From Selaginella moellendorffii (taxonomy: Eukaryota > Streptophyta > Lycopodiopsida > Selaginellales > Selaginellaceae), in NCBI RefSeq assembly GCF_000143415.4, contig NW_003314298.1:1474978-1538977 (forward strand): 64,000 nucleotides of DNA, given 5' to 3'. Below the pieces are notes generated by a model. The model did not search any database and was not told where the DNA came from. It worked only from the letters and a program-made list of their open reading frames with translations. Below are positions 1 through 9,431 of the stretch, in pieces (the first letter of the stretch is position 1; every line of letters begins with the position of its first letter). Position numbers and translations under genes: made by a program.

Positions 1-657
1 AAAAAATCAAAAAAATACTAATATAAGAGTATTTAATTTAGCAAATGGATCAAAATATTGAATCCAAAATAAATTTATACAAGAGTTATTACATAAAACT
101 GAGTTTATAAATTTATATGAAAAGTATTGAATTTTTTTCTTTTTTTTATACAATATATGTTTGGGTAAAATACCCTACTAACTATGATAAACTTAACTTA
201 TTCATAAGTTAACTATTACTTTTACTAGTAATCTAGAAACAATATACCTTGAAAATACTTGTGCAATCCAACTGCCACTCTGCTCGTGCAAATACACGAA
301 ACCAACAATGAGTTTTAAGGTCAATGTTTTCACCAATCCTTTCCTCGAGTATGCCAATCACTATCTTCCCTGAATCGTCAGCTTAAATATTCACATCCTT
401 TTCTCTGAGATGAGGGACATATCCATTCTTGCAATCTTATACTTATACGCAAAAGGTGGTTAAGAAGGTTTATAAAGCAGCCTTTCAGCTGAAGTGCCAG
501 CTGGCAATTGCATGCAAGGTGCAAGCAACCAATGGGATAATATTGACGTATCGTTGTGTTGAGAGTAATTCCCATGCAACTTGAAGATAGCACGCAATAA
601 AATTCCAACTTCTAGTATGTTTCACAACTTCTTCTTGACAACCTTGAAAACTCTGCC
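1..657. other. AT-rich intergenic flank
   Basis: The first 240 bases are strongly AT-rich with homopolymer runs. I see no convincing reading frame, RNA gene or repeat boundary here. The segment from about 480 to 657 lies just 3' of the first FCP1-like gene (minus strand) and is probably its 3' untranslated region. Confidence 0.5.
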
Positions 658-1242
658 TCAGTCCAATCCAGAAGCCGAGCTTTGTCCACTCAACCATTTC
701 TTGTTCTTGGCATTGGGCTTGCAAGGATTCTTCCCAGCGAAATGCTCTTGTGCTTCCGACACCTTTGGCTGGCCATTCCACAGGAACTGCGTAACATCCT
801 CCACCTTGGACAGCTTGAGCAACAGGGGTGTCAATCTCTCAAGCTCCTTGTCATCTGCTTCTCCTCTGAATGGCTTGATCTCGATGCCATTGTGCGGGCA
901 CAGCCTGAAGTGGAACCTCTCATTGTCCACCCACACTAGCCGCTTCAACTCATGCCTGACCTTTACCTTGCGCACATCCTTGATGAAACCGGCCCTCGTC
1001 CTGGTGCAATCCTCAATGCCGTAAACGTCGGTTATAAGCTTTGCACTCGCCCCAAACCCTGCCACCGATTGATCCAGGTGCCTGGAATCCGAGACGCTGA
1101 AGATGACAACGCAGTAGGCCATTGCCATCCTGCTCAAGAACGCCTCCAGCCCAGGCCTGTTCACAATAGTGCTCGCGTTCTTCTTCCATACCAGCGTCTC
1201 GTTCAGGTCCAGCACCAAAACGGGTTTGCGCGCTTCCGCCAT
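658..1242 (-). CDS. FCP1/NIF-like HAD-family phosphatase domain protein, DxN variant
   Basis: A single-exon gene of 194 aa starting at the ATG at 1242. It carries an FCP1-homology (HAD superfamily) domain: motif I is DLNETLVW (D12, N14), motif II is the Ser in FSVSDS, the motif III Lys is in FIKDV, and motif IV is the Asp in VWVDN. Active FCP1/SCP phosphatases use DxDxT, where the first Asp is the nucleophile and the second is the general acid/base. Here the second Asp is Asn, so catalysis is probably lost or weakened, although DxN forms also occur in some plant NIF-like proteins. It is a close tandem duplicate of the gene at 1342-1890, sharing long near-identical stretches in its C-terminal half. 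The tail is Lys-rich. Family assignment is firm; the substrate is unknown. Confidence 0.8.
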   Translation of the reverse strand: MAEARKPVLVLDLNETLVWKKNASTIVNRPGLEAFLSRMAMAYCVVIFSVSDSRHLDQSVAGFGASAKLITDVYGIEDCTRTRAGFIKDVRKVKVRHELKRLVWVDNERFHFRLCPHNGIEIKPFRGEADDKELERLTPLLLKLSKVEDVTQFLWNGQPKVSEAQEHFAGKNPCKPNAKNKKWLSGQSSASGLD

Positions 1243-1341
1243 GCCCTGAAAGCCCTGTTATTTAGGGCGTCGTTAAAAAAAAAAGGCCCTCTTCCAAGAG
1301 AAATGGCATGAACATTGTCAAGAATACTCTCAAACCCGCTC

Positions 1342-1890
1342 TCATTTGCGAGGTACCGGTACCGCTTTGTTTTTGCCCTTGGCCTTGACAAGATTCTTGG
1401 CAGACTGCACTTGTGCTTCCGACACCTTTGGCTGGCCATTCCACAGGAACTGCGTCACGTCCTCCACCTTGGACAGCTCGAGCAAAAGAGGTGTCAACTT
1501 CTCAAGCTCCCTATCATCTGCTTCTCCTTTGAATGGCCTGATCTCGATGCCATTGTGCGGGCACAGCCTGAAGTTGAGGCGAACATCATCCACCCAGACT
1601 AGCCTCTTCATGTTGCACGTAGCAAGCTTGGACACGTCCTTGACAAATCCCTGTCGGCACCTGGTGCAATCCTTGATGCTGTATACCTCGCTGATCAGAT
1701 GCGCAAATGCCCCAAACCCGGCCACACAATCGTTAACATGCTTTGAGTCTGATGCGCTGAAGATTATGAGCTTGTATACTTGCGCCATCTTGCTGAGGAA
1801 CGCTTCTAGGCCAGGCCTCTTGACGATAGTGGAGTTCTTCCTGCAAATCAGCGTGTCGTCTAGATCCAGCACCAGCACCCCCCTCTCCAT
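1342..1890 (-). CDS. FCP1/NIF-like HAD-family phosphatase
   Basis: A single-exon gene of 182 aa with an ATG at 1890. The FCP1-homology domain fills most of the protein: motif I DLDDTLIC (D9, D11) is intact, followed by FSASDS (motif II), FVKDVSK (motif III Lys) and VWVDD (motif IV). This is the catalytically complete member of the tandem pair; its neighbour at 658-1242 has Asn at the second motif I position. The family dephosphorylates Ser/Thr, classically the RNA polymerase II C-terminal domain, but these short plant versions lack BRCT or membrane regions, so the target cannot be inferred. The last 25 residues are Lys-rich and could act as a nuclear signal. About 100 bp separates the two copies, consistent with recent duplication. 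Confidence 0.85.
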   Translation of the reverse strand: MERGVLVLDLDDTLICRKNSTIVKRPGLEAFLSKMAQVYKLIIFSASDSKHVNDCVAGFGAFAHLISEVYSIKDCTRCRQGFVKDVSKLATCNMKRLVWVDDVRLNFRLCPHNGIEIRPFKGEADDRELEKLTPLLLELSKVEDVTQFLWNGQPKVSEAQVQSAKNLVKAKGKNKAVPVPRK

Positions 1891-2702
1891 TCCTTCCCGC
1901 AGCCCTAATCAGGAATCCGGGATCGCCGCTGATCACCACCGTCCGTGGCTTTACGCTTTAAATAAAACAATCCCATTGGTCGACAATGTGTTTTATACAT
2001 GCCACAGGCCATCTTGTGCTCTATTTCTTGCGCCCAGGGCTTGTGGCACACGCGCCTAGGGCTTGTTCCAGGTCTCCAAGGGCGGAGCTTTCCAGATCGT
2101 CCTTCATTGCGATCAAAGCTTTGCAATGGTGCGGCGATGCAGCTCCTAGAGGACAAGATTTGCCATCTCATAGAGCACCATCTGTTTGGCGATTGTCCGT
2201 GTCGAGTTCTTCCCTCTCGCACGTAAGAAAAACTTTGGTACGTACTGTTGAATGCCGGACAATCGCAATGCATGACGACAGGCAATACAAAACAAAGTAG
2301 TTGTTGCAAGATCAATAAACACCAACTCAATCAACAAAATTACTTGTGCTTGGGAATACTTAACATAGGCTTAATTTTATATAATTCAAAAGTTTAAAAC
2401 ACAATTAAAACTAGGTGATATTTAGAATATAGCTGTGATGAAATCTAAATTTTGAGTTCCTGATGTTTGAAGTTCCTAGAGTTTCAATAGGGGGAACGAT
2501 TGTGAAAAATTCGTCGACGTTCAAGAAAACTGCCCATGCAGCCGGCTGCTAACCCAACTGTGTTGCATACGAACTGAGATCGCAATCCTCATGTAGATTC
2601 CGCGGCTCGCCGCGCACTGGATCGATCGAGACCTCAAATCAATTCATGATAGTTTTTCATGTTACAATAACGCTCAGTTAAGTTTTCTAGGTTTCCAGAT
2701 CA
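1891..2702. other. Intergenic region between FCP1-like pair and BAHD gene
   Basis: No supported gene. It should hold the promoter of the FCP1-like gene ending at 1890 (minus strand) and that of the BAHD gene starting at 2703 (plus strand). The part from 2340 to 2480 is AT-rich. Short frames between 1905 and 2330 show no recognisable domain. Confidence 0.4.
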
Positions 2703-4036
2703 ATGCAGCCGGTAAAGATTGTTTCCGCGCAGCTCGTTCGGCCATCACACCCATCACGCGCCACCACCAAAAGGTTTGAGCTCACAGGTTTCGACCGAAT
2801 CATGCAGTACGTCCCCTACCAGAAGCGAATACTCTTCTACAAATCTTTCGAGGAGGAGCAAGAAGATCTCACTGTGGCGCTCCAGCAAAGCCTGGCCGAG
2901 GTATTGCTACCATTCTACCCATTAGCGGGACGATTGAGAAGCGGGAATGGAGTTTCAGAGCCGGCATTGGAGCTGGATCGCACAGATTTGGGCGTGAGAT
3001 TCACCCAAGCCGTGACGAGCTCGCGTCTCAGCGAGCTGGGAGATTTCCAGCCTTGCGAATTTTGTGAATCCCTCTGTGACGTGGAGTGTTCCCCAGAGTT
3101 TCCATGGACACCAGATACTCCACTTCTTTTTCTCCAGGCAAGGTTTTCTTTGGAGTTCTTTAGTGTCTTTGCTGATATATAATTCTTCTTTCTACTCTAC
3201 CTAAGGTGACTAAGTTCGGATGTGGAGGCCTTAGCATTGGTGTTTCTGGCAGCCACCAGATCATGGACGGTGTAAGTTTCTGGCATTTCCTAAACTCCTG
3301 GGCCGAGTTCTCAAGAACAGGGAAGATCGCGCACGCGCCCCAGGTGACTTTCGGCTACGAGGAGCGAGATCCAACTCAAGCCATCAAAGAAGTCCCGAGA
3401 AAGCCAAGCAAATGCAGCGAGAGATCCCAGGAGCTGGGACTCAAGCACTACAAGATGGACAAGGATATGATCGAGAAGCTCAAGCGTGAAGCACCAGGCA
3501 CCACAACTTTCGAGGTTGTGTGCGCTCACTTCTGGAAGAAAGTGGTGGTGGCCAAGGGGCTGGAAGGATCGAGCAGCTGCAACTTCATGGTTCTTGTGGA
3601 TTGCCGCGGCCGGATCAAGTCACTCCCCTCCAAGTTCTACTTTGGAAACGCGATCTGGTCCTCGGTTGCGACTGCCACCGTCGGCGATCTCGCAAGAAAT
3701 CCCGTGTCGCATGCCGCGGCTCTTCTACACGATGCGATCACTAGATTCGACGCAGACAAGGCAGAAGAGAAGTTCCATCAGCGTCGACGTCCACAAGCTC
3801 AGCAAGGATCGCAAGTGCTTGGATCCAAGCCTTGCTTCACTCTGGTGGCGGTGGAGTCGCCCAAGCAACCGGTTTTCGAGTGTGACTTTGGGTTTGGAAG
3901 GCCGGTGGGGATGAGCTTTGGAGCGAATGATCTTCATGACGGCAAGATCTATCTCTTTCCTCTGGCACCCGGGTCGGGCAGTGGTGTTTCAGTCACTGTT
4001 GTTCTTGACAAGGAGTCTCTTGGAAGAATGCTTTGA
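2703..4036 (+). CDS. BAHD acyltransferase
   Basis: Two exons, 2703-3137 and 3206-4036, give 421 aa, the usual BAHD size. BAHD enzymes transfer acyl groups from acyl-CoA to hydroxyls or amines of phenolics, alcohols or polyamines in the cytosol. The catalytic HxxxDG motif is present (SHQIMDG), and the structural DFGWG motif appears as DFGFG. The segment around the intron reads PLLFLQ then VTKFGCGG, matching the conserved BAHD stretch, which fixes the splice junction. The 68-bp intron has a GC donor (GCAAGG) and an AG acceptor, a minor splice class. The stop codon is only 26 bp upstream of the next gene's ATG. Acyl acceptor and donor cannot be predicted; HCT-like, HQT-like and alcohol acyltransferase roles all remain possible. 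Confidence 0.9.
3138..3205 (+). other. GC-AG intron in the BAHD gene
   Basis: The exon ends CAG, then GCAAGG begins the intron, which ends CTAAG before GTGACTAAG. Only this choice joins the two halves of the conserved LQ-VTKFGCGG segment in frame. The nearby GTTTTC as donor would produce a stop codon. Confidence 0.8.
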
Positions 4037-4062
4037 TTCACACGAGTTCTCTGCGATCTTTC

Positions 4063-5403
4063 ATGAACCCGGCAGCTACTGAGTTGAGCCTCCAGACGCA
4101 TATCAATCAGCTCAAGAAATCCAGCGAAAGTTTGCAACCTGCGAGGTACGCTTCTCTTCTTCAAAAGTGTACCGAGCAAAAGTCCGCCGCTGCTGGCAAA
4201 CTCGTCCACCAGCACATCCTTTCCTCTGGGTGTGGAGTGAATAGATATATTCAAAACCATCTGATTTTCATGTATGCAAAGTGTGGCTGCCTGGAAGATG
4301 CCTTGGAGGTTTTTGAGCTGCTTCCAAATCCAAATGTTTTCTCGTGGACAGCGCTGATCACCGCCTATGCCAAGGAAGGGCATTTGCGGGAGGTGCTTGG
4401 GCTTTTCAGGAAGATGCAGCTAGATGGTACTAAGCCAGATGCTTTTGTTTTCAGCACAGTTCTTACAGCATGCTCTAGCGCTGGAGCTCTAAACGAAGGA
4501 AAAGCCATTCACGACTGCGCTGTTTTGGCTGGGATGGAAACACAAGTTGTGGGAAATGCAATCGTCAACTTATACGGGAAATGCGGGAGAGTGCATGAAG
4601 CTAAGGCTGTGTTTGAAAGGTTGCCAGAAAGAAACCTTGTGTCCTGGAATGCTCTCATTGCAGCAAATGCACAAAACGGGCATTGCAAGGATGCGATGCA
4701 AGTTTTTCATTTGATGGATCTGGATGGTTCTGTAAGACCAAACGATGCTACCTTTGTCAGTGTTGTGGATGCCTGCTCGAACCTTTTGGATCTTCCCCGA
4801 GGAAAGTCCACCCACGAACGGATCATTCGTACGGGCTTTGATTCCTATCTCTTTGTCGGAAATTCGCTTGTGAACATGTACGGAAAGTGTGGGAGTGTTG
4901 ACCGTGCTAGGCTAGTATTTGAAAAGATGAGGTTGCGGGATGTTTTATCGTGGACTTCGTTGATCGCTGCGTATGCCTTAAACGGGCATCGCAGTGCTGC
5001 GCTGGAATGGAACCAGAGGATGGACTTGGAGGGTATTCCTCCCAACGACATCACATTTGTAAGCATTTTATTTGCTTGCGGCCACTCGGGACTCGTCTAT
5101 CAGGGGCGAGATTTTTTCGTGTCGATGGTGGAAGACCATTCCATTTTGCCAACAATGGAGCACTATGGTTGCATGATCGATCTTCTTGCTCGTGCTGGGT
5201 GGCTGGAAGAGGCCACGCAACTTATTAATTTGAGCCCATTTGGTCACAAATCGTTTGAGTGGCTAACACTTTTAGGAGCTTGCAAGATGCATGGAAACCA
5301 AGGCTTGGCTTCCCAAGTTGCAAAACAAGTGTTTGTGAAAGATCCCAAGTCTGCATCGCCATATATGTTGCTCCTTCGAACTAAAACCTGTCGAATGGAA
5401 TAA
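4063..5403 (+). CDS. PLS-class pentatricopeptide repeat protein (no DYW)
   Basis: An intronless gene of 446 aa from the ATG at 4063. It shows tandem PLS-class PPR repeats with typical signatures (MYAKCG, VFSWTALI, LVSWNALI, MYGKCG, VLSWTSLI), each about 31-36 residues. PPR proteins bind organellar RNA, one base per repeat, for editing, splicing or stability. A partial E-like segment (LLGACKMHGN) follows the last repeat, but the reading frame stops soon after, so E+ and DYW domains are absent; any editing role would require a partner deaminase. The N-terminus is short before the first repeat and is not an obvious transit peptide. The start lies 26 bp after the BAHD stop codon, so its promoter must overlap that gene or the two are co-transcribed. 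Confidence 0.88.
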   Translation: MNPAATELSLQTHINQLKKSSESLQPARYASLLQKCTEQKSAAAGKLVHQHILSSGCGVNRYIQNHLIFMYAKCGCLEDALEVFELLPNPNVFSWTALITAYAKEGHLREVLGLFRKMQLDGTKPDAFVFSTVLTACSSAGALNEGKAIHDCAVLAGMETQVVGNAIVNLYGKCGRVHEAKAVFERLPERNLVSWNALIAANAQNGHCKDAMQVFHLMDLDGSVRPNDATFVSVVDACSNLLDLPRGKSTHERIIRTGFDSYLFVGNSLVNMYGKCGSVDRARLVFEKMRLRDVLSWTSLIAAYALNGHRSAALEWNQRMDLEGIPPNDITFVSILFACGHSGLVYQGRDFFVSMVEDHSILPTMEHYGCMIDLLARAGWLEEATQLINLSPFGHKSFEWLTLLGACKMHGNQGLASQVAKQVFVKDPKSASPYMLLLRTKTCRME

Positions 5404-5998
5404 TAACTACCATTTTATTATTAAGATCTAAACAAAGAGTGATGTTTCTTAAAGCAAATATTTGTAACTAGCTATACCACCGCAGTAGACTCATTAGCAT
5501 AAAATACAACAAGTGTAACCTGAATCTCACCCATGATACCAAAGAAGTTACTAGTGCCTCCAGTAATAGCTTATTCTGAAACTTGCTGATTACCAATCAA
5601 TAAGCTCGTTGTTATCAGTATCAGCAACCAAAACCTCGATTCATATAAAATGGTGGGTCATAATAATTTGTACACTTGAGATTTATCACTAACCAAAACT
5701 ATACCAAGTAAACCAATGAGGTATAAGCAAGCTCAAGCTTAAGCCTGCTAAATAAAATCAGAAAATCGAGTACCAAGAACATAAGCATTAACAAAATCTT
5801 TGGGTCACCAATTCCACTATAAAATTTCAACATAGGAAAAATTGGACCATATTATTCTTTCTACTAGCAAATGAAAGTAACAAGAGTATCAATACTATCA
5901 ACACAAGAATTTCAACAAAAATCAGATCATATTCTTGATATATTTCCCTTAATGCTTCTGAAGTAAAAAAGTAAAGCATTGTACTTAGATTTGATTAT
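5404..5998. other. AT-rich spacer between two PPR genes
   Basis: About 600 bases of AT-rich sequence with no supported reading frame, RNA gene or clear repeat. It must contain the 3' end signals of the upstream PPR gene and the promoter of the downstream one. Confidence 0.45.
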
Positions 5999-8230
5999 AT
6001 GAAGTTTATGAGAGTGAGGAGGCTGTGTACTTCATGTGACGTTGCAACCCACATTCGAAAGTGCGGAAGGCTGCGTGACTTTGAAGGAGGCAAGCGCATC
6101 CACAACAATCTCATAGCTTCTTCAAGGCCAATTGATAGCTATCTCTCAAATCTTCTGGTAGAAATGTATAGTAGATGTGGCAGTGTTACACAAGCATGGC
6201 TAGTCTTCAAACAAATCCATGACAAGAGCGTCTACTCCTGGACTGTTATCATCGCAGCATTTGCCCACAATGGGCATTTTCTTGAGGCATTTGTTCTCTT
6301 CCACAAAATGGACTTGGAGGGCGTTTTGCCGAACAAAGTCACCTTCGTCACAGTCCTGCGAGCATGCACCACCCTCGCACAGTGCGAGAAAATCTTCGCC
6401 CGGGTGAAACATCTCGGCTGGGAGCTAGACACCACCCTTGGAACCGCCTTTGTGAGCACATTCGCAAAGCTCGGGGACTTGGCCGCGGCTAGAGACGCTT
6501 TCGAGAATCTCGGCAGCTCCAGGAATGTGGTGTCGTGGACCGTGATGATCTGGGCTTACGCGCAGCAGGGTTTCATTCGAGCGGCCTTCGATCTCTACAA
6601 GAGAATGGACTGCGAGCCAAACGCTGTAACTTTCATGGCCGTGATGGATTCCTGTTTGCGTCCAGAGGACTTACCGCGAGCGGAGCAAATCCACGCACAC
6701 ATGGTTGCCTCCGGCTTTGATTCCGATGCTGTCTTGCAAGTTTGTCTCGTCACCATGTATGGGAAGTGTGGGAGCGTCGACAGCGCTTGGAGCATCTTCG
6801 AAAACTTGAAGGAGAGAAGCGTGGTTGCATGGAACTCCATGCTATCTGCGTTCGCCAGCAACGGGTGTTACGAGAGGAGCTTGAAACTCTACGAAAGAAT
6901 GCTGCTAGAGGGGAAAACACCCGACAAGATCACTTACTTGGCTGTGCTTGATGCCTGCCAGAGCGTTTCCGAGGCCCGGAGGTACGCCGCTACCTTCGAG
7001 CTGGAGCTAGATATTGCTGCAAAAAATGCCGCGGTCAGTGCGTACGCGAGGTGTGGAAGCTTGAAAGAAGCCAAGGCTGCGTTTGATGCAATACAATGGA
7101 AGAACAATGCTGTGACATGGAACGCCATGATCTCCGGCCTTGCACAGCACGGCGAGAGCAAGCAAGCTCTCGAGTGCTTTTGGAAAATGGAACTGGAAGG
7201 AGTGAGACCAAACTCGGTCACTTACCTCGCAAGTCTAGAGGCATGCTCGAGCTTGAACGATTTGACGAGAGGGAGACAACTCCACGCCAGGATCCTCCTG
7301 GAAAACATACACGAGGCAAACCTCAGCAATGCCGTGATCAACATGTATGGCAAGTGTGGAAGTCTAGACGAAGCAATGGACGAGTTTGCAAAAATGCCCG
7401 AGAGAGATGTGGTCTCCTGGAACACAATGATAGCAACATACGCTCAACACGGCAGTGGAAGACAAGCACTAGAGTTTTTCAAGCAAATGGACCTGGAAGG
7501 ATGGACTACGGACAGAGCAACGTACCTGGGAGCGATCGACGCGTGCGGCAGCGTTCCATCTCTAGCTCTCGGAAAAACCATCCACTCCATCGTCGCCACT
7601 GCTGCTCCATGCCTGGAACAAGATCCGGGAGTCGCCACAGCGCTCGTCACCATGTATGCTCGGTGTGGAAGCCTGCACGACGCAAAGTCAGTGTTCTGGA
7701 GATCTCACTCGCGGAACCTCGTTACCTGGTCGAACTTGATCGCTGCGTGTGCTCAGCACGGCCGAGAGAACGAGGCCCTGGATCTCTTCCGCGAGATGCA
7801 GCTCCAGGGAACCAAGCCCGACGCTCTAACTTTCAGCACGCTCGTCGCGGCTTGCAGCCGGCGAGGAGTCGTGAAAGATGGCGTCTTCTACTTTGTGTCC
7901 ATGGTGGAGGACTACAGCATCCCGGCGAGCGAGGACCACTTTGGAGGGATGGTCGATTTGCTGGGACGAGCAGGCTGGCTGGAAGAGGCCGAGCAAGTGA
8001 TGCGAAAGAATCCTTGCGCTTTGGCTCACGCTGTTTTGCTGGGAGCTTGTCACGTCCACGGCGATGTCGAGCGAGGGATTCGCATCGCTCAGAGCGCTCT
8101 CGAGTTGGATTGGAAGAACTCGGCATCGTATATCACCATGTCTCACATGTACGCTGGCGCTGGATCACGGCAAGAGTTTCACGAGTTAGAGACCAGCTTA
8201 TCAGAAGAACTTGGATCACTCACCTCTTGA
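5999..8230 (+). CDS. PLS-class pentatricopeptide repeat protein (E-type end, no DYW)
   Basis: An intronless gene of 743 aa from the ATG at 5999. Repeats run almost end to end: MYSRCG, SVYSWTVII, NVVSWTVMI, MYGKCG, VVAWNSML, AVTWNAMI, DVVSWNTMI, MYARCG, LVTWSNLI. After the last repeat comes a short E-like region (VLLGACHVHGDVERGIR, then a TPR-like SASYITMSHMYAGAG). The conserved PG box and DYW deaminase domain are missing. Expected role: sequence-specific organellar RNA binding, most likely a C-to-U editing site factor working with a separate DYW protein. The N-terminus lacks a clear targeting peptide before the first repeat, so an upstream exon or a start in another frame is possible. GC content is higher than in flanking DNA, as is normal for genes in this window. 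Confidence 0.88.
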   Translation: MKFMRVRRLCTSCDVATHIRKCGRLRDFEGGKRIHNNLIASSRPIDSYLSNLLVEMYSRCGSVTQAWLVFKQIHDKSVYSWTVIIAAFAHNGHFLEAFVLFHKMDLEGVLPNKVTFVTVLRACTTLAQCEKIFARVKHLGWELDTTLGTAFVSTFAKLGDLAAARDAFENLGSSRNVVSWTVMIWAYAQQGFIRAAFDLYKRMDCEPNAVTFMAVMDSCLRPEDLPRAEQIHAHMVASGFDSDAVLQVCLVTMYGKCGSVDSAWSIFENLKERSVVAWNSMLSAFASNGCYERSLKLYERMLLEGKTPDKITYLAVLDACQSVSEARRYAATFELELDIAAKNAAVSAYARCGSLKEAKAAFDAIQWKNNAVTWNAMISGLAQHGESKQALECFWKMELEGVRPNSVTYLASLEACSSLNDLTRGRQLHARILLENIHEANLSNAVINMYGKCGSLDEAMDEFAKMPERDVVSWNTMIATYAQHGSGRQALEFFKQMDLEGWTTDRATYLGAIDACGSVPSLALGKTIHSIVATAAPCLEQDPGVATALVTMYARCGSLHDAKSVFWRSHSRNLVTWSNLIAACAQHGRENEALDLFREMQLQGTKPDALTFSTLVAACSRRGVVKDGVFYFVSMVEDYSIPASEDHFGGMVDLLGRAGWLEEAEQVMRKNPCALAHAVLLGACHVHGDVERGIRIAQSALELDWKNSASYITMSHMYAGAGSRQEFHELETSLSEELGSLTS

Positions 8231-8402
8231 AGAAATCTTGTGCGCTGATAGTCGAAGAGATCGCAAGAACTCGAGAAACAATGAGGATGAATGATCAATC
8301 AGCCATTCAAGGAAAAGAGATTTTCTACATCAGAGGAGATCGATCTGATCGAGTCGAGCGGTGAATTTCTACTAGCTAGCGGCTACGTTTCCTTGCCCTC
8401 GC

Positions 8403-8594
8403 TTACGCGATGTCGGTGTCGTCAAAATCATCCTCGAAGCTGTTGAAGAAGTCGAGATCGCAGGGCTTGTTGTCGACGATGGCGTCGCCCAGCATCTCGA
8501 TGCCGTCGCCGTCGATGTCCATGTCCATCGCGACGCTGCCGCCCACGCCCTGATCCTCGACATCGCCCGCCACATACACTGGGAATGGCTTCAT
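8403..8594 (-). CDS. SMAP1: SMAP1 / CSN9-like small acidic protein
   Basis: A 63-residue acidic protein, ATG at 8594, stop TAA at 8403-8405. The C-terminal F/D-rich block (LDFFNSFEDDFDDTDIA) is the diagnostic feature of plant SMALL ACIDIC PROTEIN 1/2 and of the metazoan COP9-signalosome acidic protein CSNAP/CSN9, which dock onto the signalosome through this Phe/Asp tail. In Arabidopsis SMAP1 acts in auxin and 2,4-D responses and interacts with the signalosome. The start is supported by the MKP N-terminus common in this family. A telo-box (8615-8623) lies about 20 bp upstream. Confidence is high because the tail motif is long and at the correct end of the protein. Confidence 0.85.
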   Translation of the reverse strand: MKPFPVYVAGDVEDQGVGGSVAMDMDIDGDGIEMLGDAIVDNKPCDLDFFNSFEDDFDDTDIA

Positions 8595-8614
8595 CGCCCG
8601 CGCTTCCCTCCTCC

Positions 8615-8623
8615 AAACCCTAG
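8615..8623. promoter_or_regulatory. Telo-box upstream of the SMAP1-like gene
   Basis: AAACCCTAG, a plant telo-box, found about 20 bp upstream of the SMAP1-like start codon (minus-strand gene). Telo-boxes are common in promoters of growth-linked plant genes. The motif is seen; its function is inferred. Confidence 0.45.
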
Positions 8624-8852
8624 AACAAGATCTCCGACCGATGGGACGAATATACCCTTAGGGCAACGTTCACTGGGATATTCCTAACCAACTTGACCAT
8701 TGACTAGGACTGTACAGGGCTATTGTCTGGCTTTCTTTTGGCCCCTGGGAGTACGCTCGTGTTTCTCGAGCAAGAGTTCTGGCAAGCCTCGAATGGCGGT
8801 GATTTTCCTGGAGAGAAAACCAAGTGAGAAACACCACGATCGAGAAGATCTC

Positions 8853-9398
8853 TTACTTGGTCGCGTAGACTTCCCGCGCCTCGGCCTTCCACACCTTCAA
8901 TCGCGCGGCGTTCTCTCTCCACCGCTTCACTCGCAAAACCTCGCGGCGAGCAGTGCGAGCCCGGTAGAACTCGATAAACTTCTTTCGATCGGCCTGGAAG
9001 AGCGCGGGCAACGATCAAATTCACGGAAGAGAAATCTAGCGAGCTTACATTGACATATCTCGTCTTTTGCAATCCACGCCACTGCCTGTTGAGATTTCTA
9101 CGCGGCCTTGGCGGCGGCCGGGGCTTGATCACCGGATCGTTGGCCTCGAGCTTGGTCACTCCAGTGTAGAGTGTTGGAACTCTAAAAGGATCTGCCAGTG
9201 AAAGTCTCCACAAGAATGCCCAAGAGATCACCAGCAAGACATACCCACGTATTTGTTTCTTCGCTTGTCGCGGAACAAATGCCGCACCCACAGGCACGAG
9301 AATCGCAATGCCGGTGGATCAGCGCAGCCGGATCTGCCCGTGATCGCGGATGATCGCTGGAGTAGCGGCTTGAGGGCGCCCACGCACGCCCTGGCCAT
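8853..9398 (-). CDS. Small basic protein, probably organellar (ribosomal-protein-like)
   Basis: Three exons, 9398-9245, 9191-9049 and 8993-8853, joined by GT-AG introns of 53 and 55 bp with consistent phases, give 145 aa. The first 50 residues are Arg/Ser/Ala-rich and low in acid, like a mitochondrial presequence. The middle has a Pro/Arg block (KPRPPPRPRRN), and the last third is a highly basic helix with many Arg/Lys and Trp (KKFIEFYRARTARR, VKRWRENAARLKVWK). The pattern resembles mitochondrial ribosomal subunits, but I do not recognise the family and claim no function. Its start codon lies 33 bp from the start of the divergently transcribed DYW-type PPR gene at 9432, implying a shared promoter. 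Confidence 0.7.
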
Positions 9399-9410
9399 CG
9401 GTGCCCAAGA

Positions 9411-9425
9411 ACCCTAAACCCTAAG
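9411..9425. promoter_or_regulatory. Double telo-box in a 33-bp divergent start-codon interval
   Basis: ACCCTAAACCCTAAG lies in the 33 bp separating the minus-strand start at 9398 and the plus-strand start at 9432. It contains two overlapping telomere-type repeats. It probably sits in or near the 5' leaders of both divergent genes. Confidence 0.5.
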
Positions 9426-9431
9426 AAACAA

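Noticed and set aside
7096-8364. 422-codon plus-strand frame within the PPR gene at 5999-8230
   Set aside because: Overlaps a well-supported PPR gene in another frame; composition is Arg/Gly-rich shadow sequence.
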